Assembly: GCF_004138335.1 (NCBI RefSeq)
Contig: NZ_RYFW01000008.1
Location: 85,209 to 149,208 of the forward strand
Direction: 5' to 3'
DNA length: 64,000 nucleotides
Origin: Peristeroidobacter agariperforans
Lineage (GTDB): Bacteria > Pseudomonadota > Gammaproteobacteria > Steroidobacterales > Steroidobacteraceae
Part shown: one piece after another, positions 50,344 through 60,459 of the stretch
Position numbering within the stretch: position 1 is the stretch's first letter
Layout: each line of letters begins with the position of its first letter
Program-made: the position numbers and the translations under genes
The notes under the pieces: generated by a model
What the model was told of the DNA's origin: nothing
What the model saw: the letters and a program-made list of their open reading frames with translations, nothing else
Databases searched by the model: none

Positions 50344-51453
50344 ATGTCAGACACTATTGCCATAAGCAACCGCAAGGGCCATATCGGCTCCCATCCCGTG
50401 GCTCAGCTGCTCAGCACTGGAGTCCACCTTCGAGATCTGCATACAACTGTCGACAGCTCGGCGGAGCCGGGCAGTCGTCAACTGCTCTCGATAGTCGTTC
50501 CTTGTTACAACGAGGAGGAGGTAATCGCCGAAACGATGAAGCGGCTCAGCGCCTTCTGCGCCGAGGTGAATGATCTCGATGTGGAGTTGATCTTTGTCGA
50601 CGACGGCAGTTGCGACAGCACTCTCAAACTGCTGAAGGAATTCATGACCGAGGATTCAAAGATCAAAGTGATTGCCCTATCCCGCAATTTCGGTCACCAG
50701 ATCGCGGTGACCGCGGGAGTCGATGCAGCGAGCGGCGATGCGGTCGTTATCATCGATGCAGATCTCCAGGATCCGCCCGAAGTTGTTCATCAGATGATCG
50801 CCAAGTGGCGTGAGGGCTACGACGTGGTCTATGGCACGCGGACCGAACGGTTAGGCGAGTCCGCCTTCAAACGCGCCACCGCGCGCGGCTTCTATCGGCT
50901 ACTGAACAAGCTATCAGATGTTCCGATTCCGCTCGATACCGGCGACTTCCGCCTGATCAGCCGTAACGTGGTGGATGCGCTGCGTGCGATGCCGGAACGC
51001 GATCGATTCGTACGCGGCATGGTGAGCTGGGTCGGATTCCATCAGATCGCTCTACCATATTCCCGTGCGGAGCGCGTGGCCGGTGAAAGCAAATATCCTT
51101 TGCGAAAGATGCTCCGCTTTGCGACAGACGGCATCCTGTCGTTCTCCAGAAAGCCTCTGCAGATGTCAGCAGCAATGGGAATCGCCTGCGCCTTTCTGGC
51201 ACTGCTTGGTATCTGCTACGCCGTATTCTTTCGCCTGTTCACCAATTCGTGGGTTGAAGGCTGGACGGCGCTGATGATTGCGATCCTCTTCATCGGAGGC
51301 ATCCAGCTCATTAGCGTCGGTATCCTTGGGGGATACATCGGACGCATCTACCATGAGATCAAGAATCGCCCTCTATATATCGTACAGGAGTATCTCGGGT
51401 TCACTCACAACGGGCCGGCGATGTCGCGCAGCCCCGTCGGGCACGATAAATGA
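50344..51453 (+). CDS. Family 2 glycosyltransferase, polyprenyl-phosphate sugar synthase type (DPM1/ArnC/GtrB-like)
   Basis: 369 residues from the ATG at 50344. The catalytic domain has SIVVPCYNEEEVIAETMKRL, LIFVDDGSCDSTLKLL, SRNFGHQIAVTAGVDAASGD and IDADLQDPPE (DxD-like), then TGDFRLISRNVVDAL. Two C-terminal membrane helices follow (roughly 280-305 and 315-345), ending GGYIGRIYHEIKNRPLYIV. This is the GtrB/ArnC plan: transfer of a sugar from a nucleotide to undecaprenyl phosphate. About 60 residues before the domain are not conserved. It could supply donor for a GT-C enzyme such as the 30334 product. Confidence 0.9.
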   Translation: MSDTIAISNRKGHIGSHPVAQLLSTGVHLRDLHTTVDSSAEPGSRQLLSIVVPCYNEEEVIAETMKRLSAFCAEVNDLDVELIFVDDGSCDSTLKLLKEFMTEDSKIKVIALSRNFGHQIAVTAGVDAASGDAVVIIDADLQDPPEVVHQMIAKWREGYDVVYGTRTERLGESAFKRATARGFYRLLNKLSDVPIPLDTGDFRLISRNVVDALRAMPERDRFVRGMVSWVGFHQIALPYSRAERVAGESKYPLRKMLRFATDGILSFSRKPLQMSAAMGIACAFLALLGICYAVFFRLFTNSWVEGWTALMIAILFIGGIQLISVGILGGYIGRIYHEIKNRPLYIVQEYLGFTHNGPAMSRSPVGHDK

Positions 51454-51648
51454 GGGCGCCGGCGTTCTATGTTCCTGCGCGACAGTTCATACATGAGATA
51501 CCTGAAGTTGGCGCACCTTTCTTGTCCAGCTCCGCGGCAACAATTGTGTTGCGTGCATGCCGCGCATAACAGCCCGGGCATGGTCCGCGCTTCTCCCCGC
51601 TTGGACGGAGTCACGCAGAGGTAATCGGATCCAGCACCACTCTGCCTC

Positions 51649-54057
51649 TCAAGGCAACGCGAAGGCGATGTATGCACTTCCCTGTTTCGCCCGACGATTC
51701 TTATCGTTACTGGTGGCAATGACCACATACTGCTTTCCGCCGATCATGTACGTTGCTGGGGTCGCCGTGCCGGCGAAAGGCAACTCCGCCTCCCAAAGCA
51801 GACCGCCGGTCCTACTGTCGAAAGCACGAAACTTGCGATCGTAGATGGTTGCTCCGATGAACACTAACCCACCCGCCGTCACAATCGGTCCCCCATAGTT
51901 CTCCGACCCTGTATTCTTGATGCCTTGCTTCGCAAGTTCCGGATACTCCCCTAGTGGAACGCGCCAGCGATATTTTCCTGTGTTGAGATCTATCGCGCTA
52001 AGTGTCCCCCAGGGCGGCTCCACGGCAGGGTAACCGTCGGGGTCCAGAAACTTGTTGTACCCTGTGAACGTGTACTTCTGCTGCTCGACACGCTCGGGTG
52101 GTGAGAGTTCTCGTACATCTGCTACTGATAAGAACTTGGGCGTGGGCTCATCACGCAAATAAGCGACGAGGGCCTTGATTACCGGCGTGGGAAGATGAGC
52201 AAATGATGGCATCCGGTTCCTGCCCCGACGAATGATCTCCTCTGTATTCTCCTCGTTCAGGCGCTCTGAAATGTCTATAAGTGAAGGGAATGCCGGCGGC
52301 GAACCGCGCCGATCGACCCCATGACAAACGGCACACTGTTCCTGATATATCGCGGACTCAATGGCGCCGTCGGGATTGGCCTTGATAAGTCCGCCGGTCC
52401 ATGGAATATCATTCGAGTTGATGTATAACACGCTCGTTCTTGGGTCGGCCGCTGCCCCACCCCACTCAGCGCCTCCATCAAAACCTGGAAAAACGACAGT
52501 CTGTTCCCCGAGCCCCAGCGGAGCGAAGGGTCCTTCGCTGCGAAATTTTCGCAACTGCGTTAGAGCCCAAATACGCGCGGCCGGCGTTCGCTTGGTTAGC
52601 ATCGCTTCCGTCAGCCGTTGGCGTGCGAACGGCTCCGGCGCCAGTGGAAAAGGCTGAGTTCTGGCGGTCACCTCACCAGGCAACTTCGAGTCCATCACTT
52701 CGCGCTCCGCGATCGGAAACAGAGGCTCTCCGGTCACTCGGTCGAAAACAAAGACAAAGCCATGTTTCGTCGGCTGCGCCACGGCATCAACACGTTTGCC
52801 ATTGCGGATTACCGTCAGCAATGTGGGTGCAGAGGCCAAATCTCGATCCCAAACGTCGTGATGTACCAGCTGAAAGTGCCACAGGCGCTTGCCAGTGGCT
52901 GCATCGAGGGCCACGAGCGAATTGGCAAACAGGTTATCGCCCTTGCGATCCCCCCCATAGAAGTCTGGGGCGGGCGATCCGGTGGGTACATAGACGATTC
53001 CACGATCATCATCCAGCGCGAAGCCCGCCCAACTGTTCGCGGCGCCGCTTCTCACTCTTGCGTCCGCCGGCCAAGTGTCTGCGCCAAACTCCCCGGGCTG
53101 AGGAATCGTACGAAATACCCAGCGCAAAGCCCCAGTCTGAACATCATAAGCGCGGATGTCACCGGGCGGCGCCGGCATGGTCTCCGAAGTTCGGAAGCCT
53201 ATAACAATGAGATCTTTGTAGATCACCCCCGGTGACGTCATGGCGACATAGTGATCCTCAATTTTTCCACCCAATCCCCTGCGAAGGTCGATCGCGCCAT
53301 TCTCACCAAACGACGTTATTCGCTCGCCGGTGTTGGGGTCTAGTGCATAGAGGAGATTCATAACCCCCGCAAGGATCCGACAACGGCCTCCGTTCTCATA
53401 GAAAGCAACGCCACGTGACGGCCCGGATGCGCGCACACCCGCGTCGAATTGCCAACGCAATTTCCCGGACGCTGCATCCAATGCGATCACTTTCAACTGG
53501 GGGGTGTATGTATAGAGCGTGGAGCCGATCATGATCGGGCTTGACTGTGACCCTCCCAGTTCTTCAGAGTCGTGACGCCAGACTACTTTGAGATTGCGAA
53601 CATTCGCTCGATTAATCTGCGTTAGTTCTGAATACTTCGTGTTACCACTGCTTCCACCGTAGACGCGCCACTCTCCCACCCGTCGCGTCTTCTCAACGCC
53701 CCGTAGCTGGTTTGTGGCGTGGCTTCTCGCGCTCGAGTAGCGAACGTCCTTGTTCAATGCCCTTTCGTTCGCCACCTTCCCGAGGCTGCATGCGACTTCG
53801 ACTCCCGTCATGTCGAACGTTTCGTGCGAAGTTTCGGCGTTCACCGCACCTGAAAGGCCGCCCAAGAGAATACACGCCCAACAAATTGGTACAAAGCTAT
53901 TCACGCTCCGGCGATTGCCGCTGACCGGCGCGATCTTCGGACGATGAGAGGACGAGCAGACGTTGGGCGCGCACGCCACGCGTGCGAGAGCTGATAGCGC
54001 AATCACCGCTGATCCGTGGTTGCTTTTTATACGGCATATGACCGGCTGACAGTGCAT
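51649..54057 (-). CDS. PQQ-dependent dehydrogenase with inserted cytochrome c domain
   Basis: Up to 802 residues. The quinoprotein propeller is clear: RVYGGSSGNTKYSELTQINR, VWRHDSEELGGSQSSPIMIG, DAASGKLRWQFDAGV, LVHHDVWDRDLASAPTL and LNTGKYRWRVPLGEYPELAK. A heme c domain is inserted before the last blades: CAVCHG at about 575-580, with a likely axial Met616 in NRMPSF. This layout resembles soluble or periplasmic glucose/alcohol quinoproteins. The ATG at 54057 has an AGGGGG ribosome site, but the signal-like helix (SFVPICWACILLGGLSGAVN) starts about 50 residues in, so a later start, such as GTG at 53904, is possible. PQQ biosynthesis genes are not in the window. Confidence 0.88.
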   Translation of the reverse strand: MHCQPVICRIKSNHGSAVIALSALARVACAPNVCSSSHRPKIAPVSGNRRSVNSFVPICWACILLGGLSGAVNAETSHETFDMTGVEVACSLGKVANERALNKDVRYSSARSHATNQLRGVEKTRRVGEWRVYGGSSGNTKYSELTQINRANVRNLKVVWRHDSEELGGSQSSPIMIGSTLYTYTPQLKVIALDAASGKLRWQFDAGVRASGPSRGVAFYENGGRCRILAGVMNLLYALDPNTGERITSFGENGAIDLRRGLGGKIEDHYVAMTSPGVIYKDLIVIGFRTSETMPAPPGDIRAYDVQTGALRWVFRTIPQPGEFGADTWPADARVRSGAANSWAGFALDDDRGIVYVPTGSPAPDFYGGDRKGDNLFANSLVALDAATGKRLWHFQLVHHDVWDRDLASAPTLLTVIRNGKRVDAVAQPTKHGFVFVFDRVTGEPLFPIAEREVMDSKLPGEVTARTQPFPLAPEPFARQRLTEAMLTKRTPAARIWALTQLRKFRSEGPFAPLGLGEQTVVFPGFDGGAEWGGAAADPRTSVLYINSNDIPWTGGLIKANPDGAIESAIYQEQCAVCHGVDRRGSPPAFPSLIDISERLNEENTEEIIRRGRNRMPSFAHLPTPVIKALVAYLRDEPTPKFLSVADVRELSPPERVEQQKYTFTGYNKFLDPDGYPAVEPPWGTLSAIDLNTGKYRWRVPLGEYPELAKQGIKNTGSENYGGPIVTAGGLVFIGATIYDRKFRAFDSRTGGLLWEAELPFAGTATPATYMIGGKQYVVIATSNDKNRRAKQGSAYIAFALP

Positions 54058-55064
54058 GCGGCCCCCTGCATCTATTGACAGGCCGCATACCTTGCAGCGC
54101 GATAAAGAGCCGCTGTTGTTGCAATCGGCCGTGACTTAGATCCCGGGATGAAGCTCAGATAAAACTTCGCCCCGCCTGAGCCCACGCGGCACCACGATCC
54201 TCTCTCTCAGGTCCATTTTGCTCACTCAAATTCCCAAACGCGGCGCACGATCTAACGAACGCCTCTCCATATCTCAGTCTAAGATGTCGCAGCTTCCAAC
54301 CAATGCTGACCTATCCGCTAATGCTCCTGCATCCGTACTTTGCGGAGCCGATTCGACTCACGTACTTAAGAAAAATTGCGTTCCCAAGACAGATTTTGTC
54401 ACCTGCGCGACTAACTTCCACGAACAACTGTTGATAACTCCATGCCCCGCTCACCTGGCATGATGATCCCTTCGGCGAAACACCCAGGCTTTGAACGCTG
54501 ACGAACAAAGCATGCACCTACGGGAGCGTTGAGACTCGGTCGAATAGTCACGGAATTTGCTCGCCGCGTGATGCGCAGCAACGTGTCAGTTTGCTGGACA
54601 ATGACGTGATCCCAACGCATCCGTCACGTCACATCGGCACAGGGGACTTATTAATTTAACCGCTCCTGCGGATCCAAGAATCCATTGTGTTGAAAACAAG
54701 AGCACGCTTGGTGGCGACAAACATCGCCCTTGCCTGCGACCGCTCCGAAATGCAGCTAGGGCTTCGATGCGCGCCGGAATGCCTGCAGCCCTTGTTTAGC
54801 GGATTGGTGAACTGCTGGCGCAGCTTCGCGGGGGTCTCAGGCTTCCCCAACCGGTCCATCGGTTGCCGCTTGCAAATATCGGTTGAGCCTGAGGAGCCGG
54901 GTTCCACCACGATAGTGGCGGATTATGGCTAAAAACAAGTACTTGTGCTGCGGCAGGATGCAGAGCAAGCCGTCCGGCGTGCCGGGCTGGATACGTGATA
55001 GCCATTACGAAGCCGCTTGGGCAAGAACTCCTAGGTGCAGCGCCAGATGCTTTGGAGAGATTTA
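54058..55064. other. Kilobase without a recognised gene
   Basis: Between the PQQ dehydrogenase and the second DUF4185-like gene. Several short frames are open on both strands but none shows family motifs. It should hold the promoters of both flanking genes; a GGAGAGA ribosome site stands just before 55065. The rest may be decayed coding DNA. Confidence 0.4.
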
Positions 55065-56444
55065 ATGTCCACACGTCGAGATTTTTTAAAACAGACAGCG
55101 GCAAGCGGCGTCGTTGCGGCGGCATCAATGCAGGTCGCTCGGGCGGTTGAAGATGCGGGCAGCGGAGGAATGGAGCAGCCGAACGTCGACAAAACGAATC
55201 TCAGTTGGCGCTCGCGCATCAAGTCAGTGATTCGCCGCGACGAAACCGTGCTGCGTTATGGAGTGCATGGCGACAACTGGCATATGAGCTGGGCCTCTGA
55301 TGATCGACAGTATGTGAGCGCGTGCGACGGCGTGTGGTTCACGGATCATTCGATTGAAGACTATAACAGCCGCATTTTTGCCATAAACGGCGGTCCGCGC
55401 GATGCCAAGTTTCACGACATTCCAGGCTATCCGATCTTGGGATCCCGCACACAGAAGCCGGGCGACACGCGCTATTACAATTTCGGCACGTTGGCACTCG
55501 ACCGGCAGATCTACCAGTTCATGAGCACCTATAATCGCTCGCGCGGGGCCGATGACCAGCAGAACTCCGATGTCAACAACTTGCGCTTCAACGGCGCTAA
55601 ACTCATCTACTCGCCGGACAATGGCCGCACCTGGCACAACCAGGACGGCTCCACGCCAGTGACGTGGGAGCCCTGGGGCATGCGCTCGCGCAATACCATG
55701 GTGTTCTTCGAGGAGGATCAGGAAGCTTTCTCGCTGCTAACCGTGCTACAGATGGGCAAGAACTACGAGCACAACCGTGATGGCTACATCTATGTCTATG
55801 CCCCGAATGGGAATACCGAAGGAACGATGAACGAACTCGTGATGTTCCGAGTGCCGAAAGGCAAGCTTCTCGACCGGGAGCATTATGAGTATTTCGCAGG
55901 CTGGAGCGCGGATCGCCGCCCCCGATGGAGCCGGGACATCAAGGCGCGCGCTGTGGTTCATACCTTCCCGCGTGGCTGGGTGAACTCTCTAATACATCCC
56001 TTCGCCTGGCAACCCAGCGTGGTCTACAACGCGCCGCTTGGGCTGTACATGATGGCCAACTGGGGTATGGGAACTGCCCCTGATGGCCTCTGGTTTGGCA
56101 AACCAAGCTATCTGGGGTTCTGGATCTCGCACAATCCCTGGGGGCCGTGGACGCAGATCCACGAGGAAACGGCGTGGCTCCCGGCAGGCGACGAGCGCGC
56201 GCGCGCGTACCAACCGCAAATTGCACCTAAGTGGATCGCCGCCGACGGCAAGTCCTTCTGGCTCGTATGGACCGATTACCAGGAGAAGGACAAAGGGGCG
56301 CTCGAGCGATTCAACGAGCGGATGCAAGAGAAGCTTCAGCAGAATAATCCGGATAACGATTTGGCAAAACTCTCTGTGATCTTGCGGGAGTACCAACCCT
56401 TTTACGCCTTCAACGTTCAGAGATACGATCTCGTTGTCGCGTGA
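55065..56444 (+). CDS. Tat-exported DUF4185-like beta-propeller protein
   Basis: 459 residues beginning MSTRRDFLKQTAASGVVAAA, a twin-arginine signal. It is a paralogue of the 33219 protein and is collinear with it end to end: GDNWHMSWASDDRQYVSACD, IYSPDNGRTWHNQDGSTPVT, YIYVYAPNGNTEGTMNELVM, KPSYLGFWISHNPWGPWTQI and KWIAADGKSFWLVWTDY. The blades suggest a carbohydrate-active or carbohydrate-binding propeller. The GGAGAGA ribosome site fits the ATG at 55065. A FadR-type regulator gene follows about 370 bases downstream on the same strand. Confidence 0.85.
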   Translation: MSTRRDFLKQTAASGVVAAASMQVARAVEDAGSGGMEQPNVDKTNLSWRSRIKSVIRRDETVLRYGVHGDNWHMSWASDDRQYVSACDGVWFTDHSIEDYNSRIFAINGGPRDAKFHDIPGYPILGSRTQKPGDTRYYNFGTLALDRQIYQFMSTYNRSRGADDQQNSDVNNLRFNGAKLIYSPDNGRTWHNQDGSTPVTWEPWGMRSRNTMVFFEEDQEAFSLLTVLQMGKNYEHNRDGYIYVYAPNGNTEGTMNELVMFRVPKGKLLDREHYEYFAGWSADRRPRWSRDIKARAVVHTFPRGWVNSLIHPFAWQPSVVYNAPLGLYMMANWGMGTAPDGLWFGKPSYLGFWISHNPWGPWTQIHEETAWLPAGDERARAYQPQIAPKWIAADGKSFWLVWTDYQEKDKGALERFNERMQEKLQQNNPDNDLAKLSVILREYQPFYAFNVQRYDLVVA

Positions 56445-56814
56445 ACGCGCGCCGCTTTCCGGCCTCTTACTTCCTACCACCTGTCGGAAAAGCATGAGAT
56501 CCGAGCGCATTGACCTGCAAGCGTCCTGCCGCAGTGTTCACCATCGACTGAATTTGCAGCATCGCACGATGGCAGTTATCGCGTGGCCCGCCGCAAACCC
56601 AATCGCGGAATCGATCAGGCCTCACGCGACGCCGCCCGAATGTCTGCTCCAAGCCAACCGCGTGATGCATTCAGCAAAGCTCGGTGCATGAGGCCGCACT
56701 CGATCGTTGCGGGGTGATAGCGTCGTTAGGCCCGGTCTATAAAAACAGGTATCGGCTGGAGTCGGCTCAATACCTGTAGCAAGGCTCGTTGCTATATGAC
56801 CGGCAGGCGTAGCC
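56445..56814. other. Intergenic region before the GntR gene
   Basis: 370 bases. No gene recognised. It should contain the promoter of the GntR regulator and any terminator of the DUF4185-like gene; no clear hairpin with a T-run was found. Confidence 0.35.
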
Positions 56815-57516
56815 ATGAGATCGCTCATAGAATTGCCACAGATGCATCACTCTACGCGCCGGCACCGCGGTCATACGCTTACGCGGCATATGCGAGATGC
56901 GCTTGGGCGCGCGATCGTGATCGGTACCTACGATCATATTCAGTTTCCAACAGAGACTGAACTGTCCAGTCAGTTTGGCGTTAGCCGCTCTGTGACGCGC
57001 GAGGCGGTGAAGATGCTCACTGCGAAAGGGCTCCTGACTTCCCGCCCGCGGCAAGGAACAGCAGTTTCTGACAGGCTATCCTGGCACCTTCTCGATGTCG
57101 ATGTATTGCATTGGTTGATGGACGGCAGGTTCTCCGCAGGCTTGTTCAAGCATATGAACGAGGTCTGCATCGGTGTGGAACCAGAAGCCGCAGCACTGGC
57201 CGCGCAACATGCTGCGCTCCATGAGCGAGATGTCATAGAGAAGAAACTGGAGGATCTCCGAGCAGCACCGTGCGCCACGAACGATTGGCTTGAAGCTGAA
57301 ATTGCCGTCCGCCTTGAAATACTCCGCGCAAGCAACAACCCCTTCTTTATGCAATTCGGGCATCTGATCTCTTGGGTATTGCGCCATTCGGACCGAATCG
57401 CGAGGGAAGTGGGCGGAAGGGCCGCAAAGCTTGGCGAATACGTTGCCGTAGTGAATGGCATCAAACGAGGAGACTCGGCAGCGGCACGTGCAGCGATGCG
57501 CCATGTAGTGGGTTGA
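56815..57516 (+). CDS. FadR-subfamily GntR transcriptional regulator
   Basis: 233 residues. The winged helix reads HMRDALGRAIVIGTYDHIQF, PTETELSSQFGVSRSVTREA and VKMLTAKGLLTSRPRQGTAV; the FCD effector domain follows (GVEPEAAALAAQHA, DWLEAEIAVRLEILRASNNP, FFMQFGHLISWVL). FCD domains usually carry a D-x-x-x-H metal pair in the helix DxxFHxxL; here that helix is EAEIAVRLEIL with no histidine, so metal-assisted ligand binding may be lost. FadR-type regulators with this HTH often control sugar acid or galactonate use. Confidence 0.9.
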   Translation: MRSLIELPQMHHSTRRHRGHTLTRHMRDALGRAIVIGTYDHIQFPTETELSSQFGVSRSVTREAVKMLTAKGLLTSRPRQGTAVSDRLSWHLLDVDVLHWLMDGRFSAGLFKHMNEVCIGVEPEAAALAAQHAALHERDVIEKKLEDLRAAPCATNDWLEAEIAVRLEILRASNNPFFMQFGHLISWVLRHSDRIAREVGGRAAKLGEYVAVVNGIKRGDSAAARAAMRHVVG

Positions 57517-57816
57517 CTAGTTACGCAGGCGCTATGAATCGAAGCATCGTCTGCATCGATTCGCCAGACACTGCGATCGTCAATGAATCGAGGCGTTCTA
57601 GCCAGAAGCAATCCATCTATCGCTTAGATGGCACAAAGACGCTCCCTGTCGGGAGATCATCGGAGGTCGGCGTCTAGGATCCCCGAGCACAATCGCTGAT
57701 TCGGCGACGCCCTCCGCCGCATCAAACCTGATGACGTCATCGGAGATCGCCCTTCGAAACGCAAACTGCATCACCGAACTTCCGCCGGATAGAATCGTGC
57801 GCGGCATCGCACGCGC

Positions 57817-58200
57817 TCAAAACTTCCCGAATTCCAAATACGCACTCTTACCCACTCTATTCGTGAGCGCCATACATCGAACTCCAGTGCAAGATAGCGA
57901 CCTCCGTGACGAGAAATCTCTGAGGAACATCAGCTGCATGCCAAATACTGGTGTCATAACTGCCGAGAACGGGCCGCTCAGAGATGCGAATGCAAGAAAC
58001 ATGGACTCGAGAGATGTAGCCTTCTTCTTCGATGGAATGCATATATACAATGCGACCGCGATTCCAAGAAAAACTTTTGAGTGGTTCCGGTTGAAACAGG
58101 GGACCCCGTTACTTGGTTGTAGAGCAATCGCGATGGCAAGGCACGCAACCAGGAACCTGTTGATCTTGGCTAGATCCCGTCGATCGTGAGCAGATACACG
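57817..58200 (-). pseudogene. Remnant of a polytopic membrane protein
   Basis: On the minus strand an open stretch reads KINRFLVACLAIAIALQPSN, then KVFLGIAVALYICIPSKKKA, and SMFLAFASLSGPFSAVMTPV followed by FGMQLMFLRD. Alternating hydrophobic helices and the LSGPF segment recall membrane proteins of polysaccharide loci, possibly GT-C-like. No start or complete domain remains. The identification is tentative. Confidence 0.35.
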
Positions 58201-58689
58201 ATCGATGAGAAAGCGATGAGTCAGGGGAGCGGAAAATATAGGGCGTTGCCACCAGGGGCGCCTTGCTGGCTAGTAGAGCAACAATTCGATGATATAGAAG
58301 CTGCCGGCCCTCAAAAGGCATCCAAAGCGAACGAATCCCGAATTCATACGATTGATTTACAACACGAACCCGTCTTCGTACCACATGCTTTCTGGTATGT
58401 AGCCGCGGTCATCGATGCGCACGAAGAGCGCTACCTGTCAACGCCGGGTTAAAGCCTCACATTCTTGGCGGACGTAAATTGCATAGATGGTTTGCTCAAC
58501 ATGCGCTGGCAACAATGGACATAGTCAGGGGTATTCCTTGCGAGTTCTCTGCGGGGAAGCGCGCAAGATACTGTCCACCTGGCGCGCACGAAAGCCCAAT
58601 TACTAATACGTTGCTCCCAATGGCCATAGAACTTGCTCGGTGGGTCTATAGGTAGAGCTGTTATGCCCGATCTCTGTCATTTGTGTCAG

Positions 58690-58870
58690 TTAATCGCGCC
58701 TTGCACGTGTACATGCCCGCAGGAGGCTTCCGCCATCGACAGCAGGCTCGGCGAATCGCATTTGCCGACGAGCGCTCAAGGCAATGCTCTTGCCTCGCGG
58801 GATCGCCTCTTCAACAAACCGGCGCTTCTCTTCCGCCGTGAATCGATGGCGTCGGTGCCACTCGCGCATT
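58690..58870 (-). pseudogene. Possible IS66-type OrfA fragment
   Basis: The minus strand encodes WHRRHRFTAEEKRRFVEEAI followed by PRGKSIALSARRQM, which resembles the HTH opening of IS66/IS3-type small transposase proteins (SxEEKxRIVEEAL, then SAVARRHG). It is cut off on both sides. Confidence 0.3.
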
Positions 58871-59253
58871 CGTCAAAGTGGGCGAGATGCGACACAGCGG
58901 TGCTTAGCCTGTGCGCCCCTGTACTTTAGCGGTGTCGTGACGGAAAAGCCTTTAGGCAGCCGAGCGTTTACATGCAGGCGTTACTGGTGCGCCTGGGGGA
59001 GTGAGCGCCAACGAGAACATATGTTGTTGACGAATACCGAATGAGATGCGAACTATGCGACTTGCATGTGTTGGCTGAGGAGCAACGCCGAGCTTGTATC
59101 AGTCACCTGCGGCGCGCGGCTGACTTCATATGCGTAGGTCTCCGGTGTCACCAAGGAAAGCTGAAGCGTTCGCTCAGATGCTCTCAGACAGCCGTGGCAA
59201 GTTCGCGAAGTACGTTGATGCTCAGTCCTTGACAGTGTGATTGGAGGTAGTCC

Positions 59254-60459
59254 ATGGCGTCACCAACAGTTCTGTGCCCTACTCGCGAATCCGAGCCCCG
59301 CTCATCTTCCAACGCTCCACCAGTCAGTGATCACGCCAATCATTCTCTTCTTGGCGACAACGCATCGAACCCGGGCCCTGTGCTCTCGATTATCATTCCG
59401 ACGTTCAACGAGCGTGACAACATCAACCTTGTAGTAGATGCATTATCAAACGCATTACACGATATCGACTGGGAGGCAATATTTGTAGATGACGATTCCC
59501 CCGACAACACTGCCAGCGTGGTTCGCCAAATTGGACTGAAGCATGCACGCGTACGATGCGTACATCGTATAGGGCGCCGCGGTCTTTCGGCAGCCTGCGT
59601 TGAAGGAATGCTCACATCGAGCGCTCCGTATCTTGCGCTGATGGATGGCGATCTACAACACGATCCTGCTGTCGTCCGGAGAATGGTTGAAATTCTGGAC
59701 GCCGGTGAGGCCGAGCTCGTGGTCGGAAGCCGATATATTAATGGCGATGACTGTGACGGTTTATCCAAGACGAGGCATCAACTCAGCCGCTTCGCTGCGC
59801 GCCTGAGTCGCTTAGTACTGTCTGAAAGGCTGACGGATCCGATGAGCAACTTCTTCGCCTTGCGCCAGGAGCTGTTTCACGAGGTGGTTCGCGGCCTCTC
59901 AAAGCTAAGTTTCAAGATCCTGCTGGATATTCTATTGACGGCGCGCCGTCGCGTGCGCGTCAGAGAGATTCCATACGTGCTCGGTATCCGGAAGGCTGGT
60001 CAAAGTAAATTTGAGGCTCAAGTAGCGTGGGAGTACGTGATGCTTCTCATCGACAAAGTGGTCGGTCGATACATACCAGTGCGCTTCGTGGCGTTCTCAG
60101 CCATCGGCGCCACGGGCGCGGGCGTTCATCTGGCGACGTTGGCGGTAGCATACCGAGCCCTCGGCGTCGACTTTGTTACTTCAGCAGTCGTGGCAACTGC
60201 AGTTAGCATAGTTTTCAACTACACACTGAACAACGCTTTGACTTACCGAGATCGTCGTCGGCATGGGATGAAGTGGCTCACTGGTCTTTGCTCATTTGCT
60301 ATCGTTTGCAGTATTGGTGCTGCGGCAAACGTTGGACTTGCGGCGTACCTGTTCAACCAGCGCGCCGACTGGCTCCTAGCGGCGGTCGCTGGGGTGCTGG
60401 TGGGGGCGGTCTGGAATTACTCAGCGACGAGTTTCTATACGTGGGGAAGAAGCAGTTGA
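59254..60459 (+). CDS. DPM1-type glycosyltransferase fused to GtrA-like membrane domain
   Basis: 401 residues. Residues about 43-265 form a GT2 domain of the dolichol-phosphate mannose synthase type (LSIIIPTFNERDNINLVVDA, AIFVDDDSPDNTASVVRQI, RIGRRGLSAACVEGM, MDGDLQHDPAVVRRMVEIL, TDPMSNFFALRQELF). Residues about 280-400 hold four helices of a GtrA domain (FVAFSAIGATGAGVHLATLA, IVFNYTLNNALTYRDRR, VWNYSATSFYTWG). This DPM1-GtrA fusion is known in bacteria; it makes a polyprenyl-phosphate sugar and probably helps move it across the membrane. The start has a GGAGGT ribosome site. Confidence 0.92.
   Translation: MASPTVLCPTRESEPRSSSNAPPVSDHANHSLLGDNASNPGPVLSIIIPTFNERDNINLVVDALSNALHDIDWEAIFVDDDSPDNTASVVRQIGLKHARVRCVHRIGRRGLSAACVEGMLTSSAPYLALMDGDLQHDPAVVRRMVEILDAGEAELVVGSRYINGDDCDGLSKTRHQLSRFAARLSRLVLSERLTDPMSNFFALRQELFHEVVRGLSKLSFKILLDILLTARRRVRVREIPYVLGIRKAGQSKFEAQVAWEYVMLLIDKVVGRYIPVRFVAFSAIGATGAGVHLATLAVAYRALGVDFVTSAVVATAVSIVFNYTLNNALTYRDRRRHGMKWLTGLCSFAIVCSIGAAANVGLAAYLFNQRADWLLAAVAGVLVGAVWNYSATSFYTWGRSS

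Larger units (their letters stand above)
57517..59253. other. Gene-poor, decayed 1.7-kb stretch
   Basis: No intact gene is recognised here. Two remnants are described separately: a membrane-protein fragment near 57817-58200 and a possible transposase fragment near 58690-58870, both on the minus strand. The other short frames lack motifs. A GGAGGT ribosome site at 59244-59249 serves the glycosyltransferase gene at 59254. Confidence 0.5.

Noticed and set aside
57731..58189. 152-codon plus-strand frame as a gene.
   Set aside because: No family pattern, no good ribosome site, and the opposite strand shows more convincing membrane-protein remnants.
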